Part shown: positions 8,422 to 18,054 of the stretch, one piece after another
Layout of the letters: each line of letters opens with the position of its first letter
Numbering within the stretch: position 1 is the first letter of the stretch
Assembly (NCBI GenBank): GCA_045807745.1
Contig: JBJMGT010000007.1
Coordinates: forward strand, 62,001-126,000
Source: QHXQ01 sp045807745
Lineage (GTDB): Bacteria; Acidobacteriota; Blastocatellia; Pyrinomonadales; Pyrinomonadaceae
Direction of reading: 5' to 3'
Length of the DNA stretch: 64,000 bases
Made by a program: the position numbers and the translations under genes
The notes under the pieces: generated by a model
The model's database searches: none
Seen by the model: the letters and a program-made list of their open reading frames with translations, nothing else
What the model was told of the DNA's origin: nothing

Positions 8422-9456
8422 ATGAGCAAATCAATTACCTACAGCGATGCCGGCGTCTCAATTGATGCAGCGAACCGCACCGTCGCGCAGATCAAAGAAC
8501 TCGCGCGCACAACGTTCAATGCGCGCACGCTCTCCGAGATCGGCAGCTTCGGCGGGATGTTCGACGGCGCGTTTCCCCAGATGCGCGCGCCCGTGCTTGT
8601 CGCCTCCGCGGATGGCGTCGGGACAAAACTCAAAGTCGCATTCGAGATGAACACACACGATACCGTCGGGCGTGATCTTGTCAACCATTGCGTCAATGAC
8701 ATTCTTGTGCAAGGCGCGCGGCCGCTCTTCTTCCTCGACTACATTGCTGCGGGCGTGCTTGCGCCGGAGACGATTGCGCGCGTCATTGATGGCGTAGCGC
8801 GTGGTTGTCGCGAGAATGGTTGTGCCCTGCTTGGAGGCGAGACGGCCGAGATGCCGGGGTTTTACACAGCGGGTGAGTATGATATAGCGGGCTTCATCGT
8901 CGGCGTCGTAGATCGCGCGAAGGTGATCGACGGCAGCAGCATCGCACCCGGTGATGCCGTGCTGGCCTTGCCGTCAGTTGGCCTGCATACCAACGGCTAC
9001 TCGCTCGCGCGCAAACTCTTCTTTGAAGTAGCGGGACACAAAGCGGACACGCATCTCGACAAACTAGGCATGACTGTCGGTGCGGCGTTACTCGCTCCGC
9101 ACGTCAGTTATCTGCCCGCGCTTGAAGGTTTACTTGATCTAGGTGTGCTCAAGGGACTCGCGCACATTACAGGCGGCGGACTGTTAGAAAACATTCCACG
9201 CATCTTACCCGCTGGCACAGGCGTAGAGATTGCGCGCGGGTCTTGGCCCATTTTACCGATCTTCACACACATGCAACGTCTCGGCCGTGTACCTGAAGCG
9301 GAGATGTATCGAACCTTTAACATGGGCATTGGTATGATCATCATCTGCTCGGCGGCGAACATTAATTCGATCAAAACCCACGTTACAGCGCATGGCACGG
9401 ATTGCTACGAGGTCGGACACGTCGTCTCGGACGCGGGTGAGGTCAAGTTAGTCTGA
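8422..9456 (+). CDS. purM: Phosphoribosylformylglycinamidine cyclo-ligase (AIR synthetase)
   Basis: Closes the imidazole ring of FGAM to give AIR, using ATP. 344 residues, the normal size. Clear family signatures: IGSFGGMFDG near the N-terminus, ADGVGTK, DLVNHCVNDILVQGA, GGETAEMPGFY, HTNGYSL and HITGGGLLENIPR. Start ATG at 8422. It is followed after 56 bases by purN, as in many bacteria, so the two are probably one transcript. Confidence 0.97.
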   Translation: MSKSITYSDAGVSIDAANRTVAQIKELARTTFNARTLSEIGSFGGMFDGAFPQMRAPVLVASADGVGTKLKVAFEMNTHDTVGRDLVNHCVNDILVQGARPLFFLDYIAAGVLAPETIARVIDGVARGCRENGCALLGGETAEMPGFYTAGEYDIAGFIVGVVDRAKVIDGSSIAPGDAVLALPSVGLHTNGYSLARKLFFEVAGHKADTHLDKLGMTVGAALLAPHVSYLPALEGLLDLGVLKGLAHITGGGLLENIPRILPAGTGVEIARGSWPILPIFTHMQRLGRVPEAEMYRTFNMGIGMIIICSAANINSIKTHVTAHGTDCYEVGHVVSDAGEVKLV

Positions 9457-9512
9457 AGTCGTTTCGAGTTTTTAAGTCTTGGTCGCAAATAACGAACTCT
9501 GGAATTCTGAAA

Positions 9513-10136
9513 TTGAGACTCGCAATCCTCATCTCTGGACGCGGCTCAAACATGTTGGCGCTCGCCAATGCTGTACGCTCCGGGCAGATACCAAACGCCG
9601 AAATAGCCATCGTCATTAGTGACCGCGCGGACGCGCCCGGATTATTAACCGCCGCTGAACATGGACTTGAAACGCGCGTCATCGAGCGCCGTGGGCGCAC
9701 GCGCGCCGAGCATGAACAGGAAATTTTGGCGGCCCTCGCTGCGTTTGGCGTTGGACTGATTTGTCTCGCCGGCTTTATGCGGCTGCTCTCGCCCGCTTTC
9801 ATTGCAAATTACCGCAGCCACATTCTCAACATTCATCCGAGCCTTCTGCCTGCATTCCCCGGCCTAGATGCTCAACGCCAGGCAATCGAGCACGGTGTTA
9901 AATGGAGTGGCTGCACAGTTCACTTTGTCGATGAGACGCTTGATGGCGGCCTTATTCTTGTCCAACGCATCGTACCGGTTAGGGACACCGATACAGTCGA
10001 AATATTGGCTGCACGTATCCTTATCGAAGAGCATCGCGCCTATCCCGAAGCGGTTTCATTAATTGCTAGTGGAGCTTACAAAGTTGCCGGCCGACGTATC
10101 CTTCACCAAAGTGCAGATTCAGCGGAGGACGAGTAA
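9513..10136 (+). CDS. purN: Phosphoribosylglycinamide formyltransferase
   Basis: Transfers a formyl group from 10-formyl-THF to GAR. 207 residues. Visible: the start RLAILISGRGSNM (phosphate-binding loop), GFMRLLSPAF, the catalytic stretch NIHPSLLPAFPG with its Asn and His, and VHFVDETLDGG with the conserved Asp. The start is TTG; no in-frame ATG lies just upstream, and no strong Shine-Dalgarno is seen. It follows purM in the same direction. The C-terminus is ordinary for the family. Confidence 0.95.
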   Translation: MRLAILISGRGSNMLALANAVRSGQIPNAEIAIVISDRADAPGLLTAAEHGLETRVIERRGRTRAEHEQEILAALAAFGVGLICLAGFMRLLSPAFIANYRSHILNIHPSLLPAFPGLDAQRQAIEHGVKWSGCTVHFVDETLDGGLILVQRIVPVRDTDTVEILAARILIEEHRAYPEAVSLIASGAYKVAGRRILHQSADSAEDE

Positions 10137-10222
10137 ATTTAACCTTGGCTTAAGAGGTAATCCTCAACAGATAGTGACTTGGAATTATGAGCAGCACCAA
10201 GGGTGATTTACTTTTTAAATAA

Positions 10223-11125
10223 TCAGATATTTCCCAGCTTTTCTTGGGTAATATTATTATTTTGGATGCTAATCAATAGCTCATAAAGCCGATTCAGATC
10301 GTCATCATTGTAATAATGCAATTCAATCTTTCCGCCATTGCCTTTTGAGTTACGCATTACCCGAACCTGTGTCCCAAGGCGACGGCGTAGCCGGTCTTCA
10401 GCGGCACGTATATTGGCATCGTCTTGCCGTAGCGGTTGAACTATCGTGGCGACCACACTCGCTCCTTCAACTATACGTTTGACAGCTCTTTCAGTCTCGC
10501 GTACAGACAGCACATGGTCAACAATGTTGCGTGCGACTTTACGTTGTATATCCTGATCGTCAACGCCCAATAGTGCGCGGGCATGCCCCATTGATATAGT
10601 ATTGTCCTCTACGAGTTTTTGAATATCATCAGGCAGACGCAATAATCTAAGATAGTTGGTGATAAAAGTTCTATCTCGTCCGACTCGTTGGGCCACAGCC
10701 TCTTGGGTTAAGCCTAAAGTTTCTATCAATCTTTTATACGCGTAAGCTTCTTCGATGGCGTTGAGTTCTTGGCGCTGAATATTTTCGATCAGCGCCAGCT
10801 CCAACATTTTCTCATCCGGAATTTCGCGCACAACAGCCGGGATACGCTGTATGCCTGCGCGCTGCGCTGCACGCCAACGACGTTCGCCAGCGACTATCTG
10901 ATAATGACCACCCTTCACTCTACGAGCTAGAATAGGCTGTACGACCCCGTTTATTTTGATTGATTGCGCAAGCTCTTCCATCTGTGCTTCGTCGAAGCGC
11001 GTGCGCGGCTGGAGGTGATTTGGCTCGATGAGATCAATGTCGATCTCTGTGAATTCTTCATTGACTGTCGTTGGCTTGTCCGACAGCAGCGCGCTCAATC
11101 CCCGGCCGAGTGCCCTTCTGGTCAT
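10223..11125 (-). CDS. parB: Chromosome-partitioning protein ParB (Spo0J)
   Basis: 300 residues. N-terminal ALGRGLSALL, the CTPase/nuclease-like ParB fold with GERRWRA, a helix-turn-helix (LTQEAVAQRVGRDRTFITNYLR) and the C-terminal dimerisation region. It binds parS and spreads as a CTP-driven clamp. Its ATG lies 68 bases inside the 3' end of parA, so the two are translationally coupled. The parS-like pair at 11990-12034 is upstream in the same cluster. The stop lies next to an AT-rich intergenic region. Confidence 0.96.
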   Translation of the reverse strand: MTRRALGRGLSALLSDKPTTVNEEFTEIDIDLIEPNHLQPRTRFDEAQMEELAQSIKINGVVQPILARRVKGGHYQIVAGERRWRAAQRAGIQRIPAVVREIPDEKMLELALIENIQRQELNAIEEAYAYKRLIETLGLTQEAVAQRVGRDRTFITNYLRLLRLPDDIQKLVEDNTISMGHARALLGVDDQDIQRKVARNIVDHVLSVRETERAVKRIVEGASVVATIVQPLRQDDANIRAAEDRLRRRLGTQVRVMRNSKGNGGKIELHYYNDDDLNRLYELLISIQNNNITQEKLGNI

Positions 11126-11879
11126 GAGTCATTATCTCCTTTGCTAACTGCAGATAGCTTTCTGCCCCGCGAGATCTTATGTCATATAAAATAACAGGCT
11201 TACCGTAGCTTGGAGCTTCAGCCAAACGCACATTGCGCGGAATAACGGTTTCAAGAACCTGCCGACCATAAAAATCCCGCAAATCATTTGCGACCGCAGA
11301 TGAGAGATTAGTGCGCTCGTCGTACATCGTTAACAGCAAGCCCTCGATGGCCAGTCCTGGGTTAAGTGAACGTCTAATCCGTGCCAATGTATCAAACAAC
11401 TCAGTTACGCCTTCAAGCGCGTAATATTCACATTGAATGGGTACAAGCAGAGAATCGGCGGTGGTTAAAGCGTTCAAGGTAAGAAGCCCAAGAGCTGGTG
11501 GGCAATCAATAATAATAAAATCAAACTCGTCGCGAATTGGCTGAAGCACTTTTTGGAGTTGATACTCCCTGTGGGACATCTCAACAAGTTCTACTTCAGC
11601 CCCGATCAAATTCTTGTCGGCGGGCAAGACTTTCAATAAAGACAGTTCAGTGCCTTGTGTGATATTTGCAACAGGCTCGCCTAGTACAAGCACATGATAG
11701 AGACTGCGGCGGAAACTTCCTCGCTGAATACCGACGCCGGACGTAGCGTTTGCCTGTGGATCGGCATCAACGAGTAAGACCCGCCGTTCGGAGACGGCGA
11801 GGGCGGCAGCCAAATTAACGGCCGTCGTTGTTTTCCCGACGCCACCTTTTTGATTCGCCACCGCGATGATTTTAGCCAT
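11058..11879 (-). CDS. parA: Chromosome-partitioning ATPase ParA (Soj)
   Basis: 273 residues. Deviant Walker A KGGVGKTTTAVNLA (residues 11-24), VDADPQANAT (A') and IIDCPPALGLLT (Walker B region). There is no N-terminal DNA-binding extension, so this is the chromosomal Soj type. It works with ParB to segregate the origin region. It overlaps parB by 68 bases. The usual neighbour rsmG (gidB) is absent between mnmG and parA; only the parS region separates them. Confidence 0.96.
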   Translation of the reverse strand: MAKIIAVANQKGGVGKTTTAVNLAAALAVSERRVLLVDADPQANATSGVGIQRGSFRRSLYHVLVLGEPVANITQGTELSLLKVLPADKNLIGAEVELVEMSHREYQLQKVLQPIRDEFDFIIIDCPPALGLLTLNALTTADSLLVPIQCEYYALEGVTELFDTLARIRRSLNPGLAIEGLLLTMYDERTNLSSAVANDLRDFYGRQVLETVIPRNVRLAEAPSYGKPVILYDIRSRGAESYLQLAKEIMTHDQKGTRPGIERAAVGQANDSQ

Positions 11880-11989
11880 TTGAGTTGGGCAAAAACGGCG
11901 CTTGGATGTAGTCTGCGTAAACTAACACAAAGTAAGATAGCGTGCTAGAGTTTTTCCGAGTTTGCCGTTAAAAAGAAAGGTTTTTGAGA

Positions 11990-12034
11990 TGTTTCACGTG
12001 TCACATCTTGTCGTGCTATGTGACACGTGAAACA
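11990..12034. promoter_or_regulatory. Pair of parS-like sites in inverted arrangement
   Basis: Two 16-base sequences, 11990-12005 (TGTTTCACGTGTCACA) and 12019-12034 (its exact reverse complement), each match the palindromic parS core TGTTTCACGTGAAACA at 14 of 16 positions. They are 13 bases apart, so the whole is also a 45-base inverted repeat. The position between mnmG and parA is where parS often lies. ParB binding is inferred. Confidence 0.85.
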
Positions 12035-12046
12035 TAACAGGCTGGA

Positions 12047-13921
12047 TCAAGCTGCGCGGCGAAACTGTAAACGTATCAATAATAAAGAGATAGCGGCAGG
12101 AGTCATGCCGGGAATACGGCGTGCCTGTCCGAACGTATAGGGACGAACCCGTGTTAGTCGTTCAACCATTTCATGAGAAAGACCGCTAATAGCTGGATAA
12201 TCAAACTCAGCAGGTATCCGTAGGTCATCGTGATGAAAAATTCTTTCCTGAGTTAGACGGTATGAGTCTACATAGCCGGCATAGAGAATATCGGCTAAAG
12301 CCGTTTCCAAATCAGTGTCGCTGACTGTGCGTAAGGCTATGGGGAGATGTCGGCGAATGAGCGAAACATCGACGTTTGGGCGTTGAGAAAGTTGTGCAAG
12401 GGAGACCGAATCGCCTAAATCCATGTTGAGAGTTTGGGAGACGAGACGATAGACGCTCTCGGTTCTTTTGAATCTGGTGCTTTCAAGTGCGGCGCGCAGA
12501 TGCGCAAGACGCTCCCGACGAGCGGTAAAGGCATCCCAAGCCGAATCACCAAGCAGACCGAATTCATGCCCGTAAGGGGAAAGGCGTGCATCGGCGGTAT
12601 CATGACGTAGACACAGGCGATTTTCAGCACGTGAGGTAAACATTCGATATGGTTCATCAACCCCATGAGTTATCAAGTCATCAACAAGGACGCCGATATA
12701 AGACTCCTCACGGCTTAAGCGGAATCCTTCGCGCTGCTGAACAAAAAGGGCAGCGTTGATACCAGCGATTAGCCCTTGACAGGCAGCTTCCTCATAACCG
12801 GTCGTCCCATTAATCTGCCCAGCAAAGAAAAGTCCTTTAATACGTTGAGTTTGCAAGAATGGGGTCAGCTCGCGCGGATCGACGTAATCATATTCGATGG
12901 CATAACCGGGGCGGATTATGCGAGCCTCTTCCAGACCGGGAATGTTATGTACTAACTCCTGCTGGAACTCAGCCGGCATAGAGGTAGAAAAGCCATTCAA
13001 ATAAACTTCAGTGGTATTGTGCCCCTCCGGTTCAAGGAAAAGCTGATGCCTATCTTTAGCAGGGAATTTAATCACCTTATCTTCGATAGAAGGGCAGTAG
13101 CGTGGGCCTATGCCCTTGATCTGTCCGGAATAGAGCGGGGATTCATTGATATTTGCGCGAATCGCATTGTGTACGCGCTCATTGGTGTAACCGATGTAGC
13201 AGGTAATTTGAGGCTGTTCGATAGACTCCGTCTGGAAAGAGAAAGGCACGGGCCGCTGGTCGGCCGGTTGTGGTTCAAACACCTTCCAGTCAATAGTACG
13301 CCCGTCGAGTCGCGGGGGAGTACCTGTCTTCAAGCGGCCGACGGGAAAACCTAGTTGTTTCAACCGTTCCGCCAGTTCAATTGAAGCCGGCTCGCCAGCG
13401 CGGCCAGCAGTATAAGTTCTTCGCCCTGTATGAATTAACCCGTTCAAAAAGGTGCCGGTTGCGACGATGACGGCGTCAGCACGCAGGCGTCGTGTGTCTT
13501 GTAGTTCAACTCCGCGAATCTGGGACTTATCAACAATAAAATCGGTCACAAGCCCTTGGCGGAGATGTAGATTCGGCGTCGCTTCCAACGTCTGCCTCAT
13601 CTCTGTGCGATACAGAGAACGGTCGGCCTGCGCACGCGGCGCTTGCACAGCCGGCCCACGCGAACGATTCAACAAGCGAAACTGTATGCCCGTGCGATCA
13701 ATGACGCGCCCCATGATGCCGCCGAGGGCATCGATTTCACGCACAATGTGCCCCTTGGCTATGCCGCCGACCGCTGGGTTGCAGGACATCTGCCCGATCA
13801 GGTCAAGATTTAATGTGACCAAGGCAGTCTGCGCGCCCATCCGGGCCGCAGCCGAGGCGGCTTCGCAGCCGGCATGCCCGGCCCCAATCACAATCACGTC
13901 GAAGCGTTCGTCAAAACTCAT
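12047..13921 (-). CDS. mnmG: tRNA uridine 5-carboxymethylaminomethyl modification enzyme, FAD subunit
   Basis: 624 residues, full length. With MnmE it installs the cmnm5 group on U34 of several tRNAs. The N-terminal FAD-binding motif VIGAGHAGCEAA, then CNPAVGGIAKGH, the GTFLNG region, YCPSIEDK and GQINGTTGYEEAA are all hallmark GidA/MnmG sequences. Two bases separate it from mnmE upstream, so they share a transcript. The start ATG is the one two bases after the mnmE stop; alternative starts downstream would lose the FAD loop. Confidence 0.97.
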   Translation of the reverse strand: MSFDERFDVIVIGAGHAGCEAASAAARMGAQTALVTLNLDLIGQMSCNPAVGGIAKGHIVREIDALGGIMGRVIDRTGIQFRLLNRSRGPAVQAPRAQADRSLYRTEMRQTLEATPNLHLRQGLVTDFIVDKSQIRGVELQDTRRLRADAVIVATGTFLNGLIHTGRRTYTAGRAGEPASIELAERLKQLGFPVGRLKTGTPPRLDGRTIDWKVFEPQPADQRPVPFSFQTESIEQPQITCYIGYTNERVHNAIRANINESPLYSGQIKGIGPRYCPSIEDKVIKFPAKDRHQLFLEPEGHNTTEVYLNGFSTSMPAEFQQELVHNIPGLEEARIIRPGYAIEYDYVDPRELTPFLQTQRIKGLFFAGQINGTTGYEEAACQGLIAGINAALFVQQREGFRLSREESYIGVLVDDLITHGVDEPYRMFTSRAENRLCLRHDTADARLSPYGHEFGLLGDSAWDAFTARRERLAHLRAALESTRFKRTESVYRLVSQTLNMDLGDSVSLAQLSQRPNVDVSLIRRHLPIALRTVSDTDLETALADILYAGYVDSYRLTQERIFHHDDLRIPAEFDYPAISGLSHEMVERLTRVRPYTFGQARRIPGMTPAAISLLLIRLQFRRAA

Positions 13922-13923
13922 AA

Positions 13924-15288
13924 CTACTTGCCTATGCAGAAGGTAGCGAAAATTTGCGAAAGCACATTCTCAGGTGTGGTCTCGCCGGTGATTTCTCCAA
14001 GATAACGCAAGGCATCATAAAGTCCAACCAGTAATAAATCTTCGCTCGCTCTTTTTTCAAGTAAGTTTTTGGTAGAGCGTAGCGAATCCGCTGTGCGTCG
14101 TAGTAGATCGTAATGCCTTGCGTTAGTGATTAAGAAGCTCGCTTCCTGGATACTGTTTGATAGGAATGGTTCAAGCAGAGCAACACGTAAATCATCCAGA
14201 CCCGCGCCTGTCTTAGCTGAGATAGATATATAGCCCGCAAGATTTAAATCATCAAGATTACTCGCCGCGAAAGTTTGCAGGTCGCTTTTATTCAAGGCAA
14301 TAAGGTATTTGTTTTTACGCACTTCCGCAAGGATATAGCAATCTTCTTCGGTTAACGCTTGTGCGCCGTCAAGCACTAAAACAACGAGGTCAGCATCAGC
14401 CATAGCACGTCGTGTGCGCTCAATGCCGATGGACTCAATCGGGTCGTCAGACGGTCGCACACCAGCCGTGTCGGTCAGCAAAATCGGCACGCCTTGAATG
14501 CTAATTAACTCACTTAGACTATCGCGCGTTGTGCCCGGAATGGCCGTCACAATCGCCCTGTCTGACCGAAGCAAACTGTTGAAAACGCTAGACTTACCGA
14601 CATTAGGGCGGCCAACCAGAGCGACCTTCAAACCTTCTTTTAAAAGACGGCCGGAGCGAAAAGTGACGGCCAGTGCTTCGAGTCGCTGGATCAAGTTAGA
14701 GAGTTGCTCGCCGATGCGTTCGAGCATAATTTTCGGCAAATCATCTTCGACAAATTCGAGCGCCGACTCAAGCGGCACAATGATGTCGAGCAGCGTATCT
14801 TTGATCGGTTGCAGGCGCACGGAGAACTCTCCGCCGAGTTGTCTGGCGGCCTGCTGGACGGCGGCGTGCGTCTGCGCGTCGATGAGGTCGCGGATAGCCT
14901 CAGCTTGACTGAGATTTAGGCGGCCGTGGGCGAGCGCGCGCAAAGTAAACTCACCAGCATCGGCGGTGCGTGCACCGAGATGTAAAAGGGCGTCAACGAC
15001 GTGTAACAGCAGCACGGGCGAGCCGTGACAACTCAACTCAATCACATCTTCGCCGGTGAATGAATGCGGGGCTTGAAAGTAGGTGACGAGCGCGCGGTCG
15101 AGGACTGTGCCGCTTTCAGGATCGATAATTGTTTGCAGGGTGACGCGATTAGCTTCGGGCGTGAATTGATCTGAGCGCAGAAGCTTGCGCACAAGCTCAA
15201 GCGCGTGCGCGCCGCTCAGGCGGATGACGCCGATGCCGCTGCGGCCGGGTGGGGTGGAAAGAGCGACGATGGTATCCGAGGCTGGCAC
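13924..15288 (-). CDS. mnmE: tRNA modification GTPase
   Basis: 454 residues. The N-terminal folate-binding domain has DTIVALSTPPGRSGIGVIR. The helical domain is interrupted by the G domain with GRPNVGKSS (P-loop), TTRD, DTAG and NKSD. The protein ends in the conserved CIGK, whose cysteine is needed for modification. Partner of MnmG, immediately downstream. It lies in the conserved rpmH-rnpA-yidD-yidC-jag-mnmE-mnmG order near the origin. Confidence 0.97.
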   Translation of the reverse strand: MPASDTIVALSTPPGRSGIGVIRLSGAHALELVRKLLRSDQFTPEANRVTLQTIIDPESGTVLDRALVTYFQAPHSFTGEDVIELSCHGSPVLLLHVVDALLHLGARTADAGEFTLRALAHGRLNLSQAEAIRDLIDAQTHAAVQQAARQLGGEFSVRLQPIKDTLLDIIVPLESALEFVEDDLPKIMLERIGEQLSNLIQRLEALAVTFRSGRLLKEGLKVALVGRPNVGKSSVFNSLLRSDRAIVTAIPGTTRDSLSELISIQGVPILLTDTAGVRPSDDPIESIGIERTRRAMADADLVVLVLDGAQALTEEDCYILAEVRKNKYLIALNKSDLQTFAASNLDDLNLAGYISISAKTGAGLDDLRVALLEPFLSNSIQEASFLITNARHYDLLRRTADSLRSTKNLLEKRASEDLLLVGLYDALRYLGEITGETTPENVLSQIFATFCIGK

Positions 15289-15342
15289 TGCCGAAGTACT
15301 ACAGGCCGCACATAAGCTGGCGCGGTCAAGACTAATTTGAGA

Positions 15343-15813
15343 CTACTGCTTCGCTTTCAAACTCACTTTGAGCCGACGCGTGTTGCCTTCGCCGACCGAC
15401 TCCGTATGCAGGTCAGGTTCTTGCGCGAGCGTCAGATGGATCACGCGCCGTTCGTTGGCTTCCATTGGTCCAAAGGTAAACGTCGTCCCGGTTGTGCGCA
15501 CGCGCTCGGCCGCGTGTTGCGCCATGACACGCAACTCGGTCATACGCAGCGCACGAAAACTGTGTACGTCGCAAACGATCCGTTCGTTGTGCTCAAGCCT
15601 GCGCCCGTAGATTTGATTGACTAAGTGCTCAACAGCGTCAAGCAGTTCGCCGCCTTCACTGCGCAGTAGGGCAGCATCCGCACCGTTCAGATCAAGAAAA
15701 CAACCGTCGTCGGTTTTCGCCGATGAGGCGCGAATGTCGAGCTTGGAACTCGCGAACACGTCGTTCAAGAAACTCTCTGCCTGCTGGCAAGTGTTATCCA
15801 TTTCGATCTCCAA
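15343..15813 (-). CDS. jag: KH-R3H RNA-binding protein Jag/KhpB
   Basis: 156 residues. It has a KH domain with the family loop EGGELLDAVEHLVNQ, followed by a C-terminal R3H domain (ERRVIHLTL). The N-terminal Jag domain of longer homologues is missing. Such proteins bind RNA, and in Gram-positives affect cell elongation. The location next to yidC is typical. A second ATG four codons in could be the real start. The sequence is divergent, but its position supports the call. Confidence 0.85.
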   Translation of the reverse strand: MEIEMDNTCQQAESFLNDVFASSKLDIRASSAKTDDGCFLDLNGADAALLRSEGGELLDAVEHLVNQIYGRRLEHNERIVCDVHSFRALRMTELRVMAQHAAERVRTTGTTFTFGPMEANERRVIHLTLAQEPDLHTESVGEGNTRRLKVSLKAKQ

Positions 15814-15903
15814 CGCGAGCCAACGTAAAACTTCGATGGATGTTAATAACTTGTTGAGCTAGAGCTTGCGCTAAAGTCTCCGGCCCAATGGCGCGCTGCC
15901 TGT

Positions 15904-17787
15904 TTATGCGGCCGCGGCTTTGCGTTGATCAAGCGGACTGCGCGGCGAGAGCGCGCCTTTCTTTTTCTTACCGGGCGGCTCCGGCCCTTCATCGTCTTCT
16001 GACTTGAGCATGCGGTTAATAAGCATCTGTTGTCCGAAGCCGACCAAGTTGGCCATCAACCAGTAAACCAACAAGCCTGCCGGGGCTGACCACATGATAT
16101 ACAGCATGAATGCCGGCAACATCACAGCCATCATCTTGCGCTGCATCGGATCGGTCGATGGCTGCGGCGTGATGAACTGCAAGACCACCATCGAGGCTGC
16201 CATCAGGATCGGCAGCAGCCGATAAGGATCAGCGGCGGATAGATCGGGTAGCCAGAGAAAGGTTGCTTGCCGGAAGTCAATCGAAATAGTTATCGCCGTG
16301 TAGAGCGCGATCAGAAACGGCATCTGAATGAGCAAGGGCAGACACCCGCCGAGCGGATTGGCCTCTTTCATCAGCTTAAGTTGCTCGACCTGCAACTCGC
16401 GCAGACGCGGGTCGTTCTGTTTCAAACTCTTCATCTTCTCCTGCAATTCCTTCATTCGCGGCGCATGTTTCTGCGCCTTTTTCATGGCTTTAGTCGAACG
16501 CCACTTGAGCGGGAAGAAGAGTGAATAAATCAGGAAAGTAAAGATGATGATGGCGACCCCATAACTGCCCGTCCACTGATTGAGCACTTTGATCGCGCTG
16601 AGGATCGGCACAGCTAGATAGCGCGTTATCCAGCCCAACCACCGGCCGTAGTCAATCGCGCGCTCAATATGAATGCTGCGCCCAACCGTCTGCGTGATAC
16701 TCTTACTGGCATCAGTTAAGAGATCATGATCTTTCGGCCCGACATAAATGACTGTCGGCGTCCCGTCGGCGGGTATATCAAGCAGCCCTGTAACTAAGTA
16801 TCTATCCTCTTTCGCGCTGCCCGTGGGGTGCTCATATTTCTCGGCGACAAATTGCAGGCCCTGTGCTTTCTTAGACGGGACGGCGAGCATCGCAAAGTAA
16901 GTGTCGCCTACGCCGGCCCAGTCAACAGTGCCATTGACGATCTGCTGCTTTGGGTGTTCCTTGTTATCGTAGACTTTATAGCCGTAGAACTGCTGCGGAC
17001 TATCGTCAACGTCAGCGATACCCTGTGGCGGCGTACTGTAACCCGTGTAGTGCGGCACGCCCTGATCGCCGATGCTCGGGCCAATAGCAAGTTTGATGCT
17101 CGGCACCGCCTGACCGCCGCGCGTGAGTTTAGGACTCAGCGCGACGATGTAGTTATCAGCGTCGAAGCTAAAGCTCTTGACCACTTCGACGCCGGTCGCT
17201 TCGTCGCGCAACGTCATCGTGACGGTCTTCTGCTCGCCCGGCTGGAGTTTAATGTTAACGTCGCCGCCAGCGCCATCTACGTCGTTGACCTGATAGTTGC
17301 GCGCAGAGATCAGCGCGTCGAGATTAGCGTCGCCTGTCACGAGTCGCAACGGCGTGGTGCGCGCATCTTGCCGCAAGTTTTCAGGCAGATTTTGATCGGA
17401 TGGAATCAGTTGCAACTTCTGGCGATTGTTCTTATCGCCAGCCACCGAAAAGAGCGGACGGTTTGTATCTTTATTCTTGTCAATAATCCAACTCGTCGCG
17501 ACTGCGCCCCGACTATCAAGTTGCACTTCGTAGAGTAGACTTTTGATCGTTACTACGCGGTGCGGAGTAGTATCTTGAGTTGATAGGGAAGTAATCGTCG
17601 ATTGCGGCGTGGCAGACGCAGTGGGACTAGCGCTCGCCGAGAGCGCAGGCGTAGGCGTCGTGGTAGCTGATGCTTGCGTCGCGTTGGAGTTATCCGGCCG
17701 TGGCCGGTTGCGATCCATGTAGAAAGTCCAACCGAAGAGTATGGCCGCGGAGAGGACAAAGGCTATGAGTAAACGCTTCTGTTCCAT
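15904..17787 (-). CDS. yidC: Membrane protein insertase YidC
   Basis: 627 residues. Inserts and folds inner-membrane proteins alone or with Sec. An N-terminal membrane helix (KRLLIAFVLSAAILFGWTFY) is followed by a Ser/Thr/Ala-rich linker, a large periplasmic beta-supersandwich domain (about 75-370), then the conserved insertase core of five helices including YGVAIIIFTFLIYSLFFPL and NPLGGCLPLLIQMPFLIALY. This is the Gram-negative form. The C-terminal tail is Lys-rich, as expected for ribosome contact. It follows yidD and rnpA on the minus strand. Confidence 0.97.
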   Translation of the reverse strand: MEQKRLLIAFVLSAAILFGWTFYMDRNRPRPDNSNATQASATTTPTPALSASASPTASATPQSTITSLSTQDTTPHRVVTIKSLLYEVQLDSRGAVATSWIIDKNKDTNRPLFSVAGDKNNRQKLQLIPSDQNLPENLRQDARTTPLRLVTGDANLDALISARNYQVNDVDGAGGDVNIKLQPGEQKTVTMTLRDEATGVEVVKSFSFDADNYIVALSPKLTRGGQAVPSIKLAIGPSIGDQGVPHYTGYSTPPQGIADVDDSPQQFYGYKVYDNKEHPKQQIVNGTVDWAGVGDTYFAMLAVPSKKAQGLQFVAEKYEHPTGSAKEDRYLVTGLLDIPADGTPTVIYVGPKDHDLLTDASKSITQTVGRSIHIERAIDYGRWLGWITRYLAVPILSAIKVLNQWTGSYGVAIIIFTFLIYSLFFPLKWRSTKAMKKAQKHAPRMKELQEKMKSLKQNDPRLRELQVEQLKLMKEANPLGGCLPLLIQMPFLIALYTAITISIDFRQATFLWLPDLSAADPYRLLPILMAASMVVLQFITPQPSTDPMQRKMMAVMLPAFMLYIMWSAPAGLLVYWLMANLVGFGQQMLINRMLKSEDDEGPEPPGKKKKGALSPRSPLDQRKAAAA

Positions 17788-17844
17788 TCAGATTAAATCG
17801 ATTCTTAAAGCTCACCGCTAAAAACGTCGGCGACTTGCAAAAGT

Positions 17845-18054
17845 TCATTCGACGGGATCATAACCGCCCGGATGAAAAGGATGACAACGCAACAACCGGC
17901 GCAAGCTCTGCCAGCCGCCGCGCAGTGCGCCGTGCCGACTGACTGCCTCGCAGGCATACTCTGAGCAGGTCGGGACGAAGCGGCAGGCCGGCGGCAGCAA
18001 GGGCGAGATCGTCACCTTGTATAACCGTATAAATGCTAAGAGCAGATACTTCAC
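17845..18054 (-). CDS. yidD: Membrane protein insertion efficiency factor YidD
   Basis: 69 residues. Signature: LLAFIRLYKVTISPLLPPACRFVPTCSEYA with two conserved cysteines, then HGALRGGW and the end CHPFHPGGYDPV. The GTG start overlaps the rnpA stop by four bases (GTGA), which indicates translational coupling. Peripheral membrane protein that helps YidC-dependent insertion. Normal length for the family. Confidence 0.96.
   Translation of the reverse strand: MKYLLLAFIRLYKVTISPLLPPACRFVPTCSEYACEAVSRHGALRGGWQSLRRLLRCHPFHPGGYDPVE

Noticed and set aside
9457..9512. Decayed heptamer palindrome before purN
   Set aside because: GAATTCTGAAATTGAGA-like units are suggestive, but neither a steady period nor matching arms can be shown.
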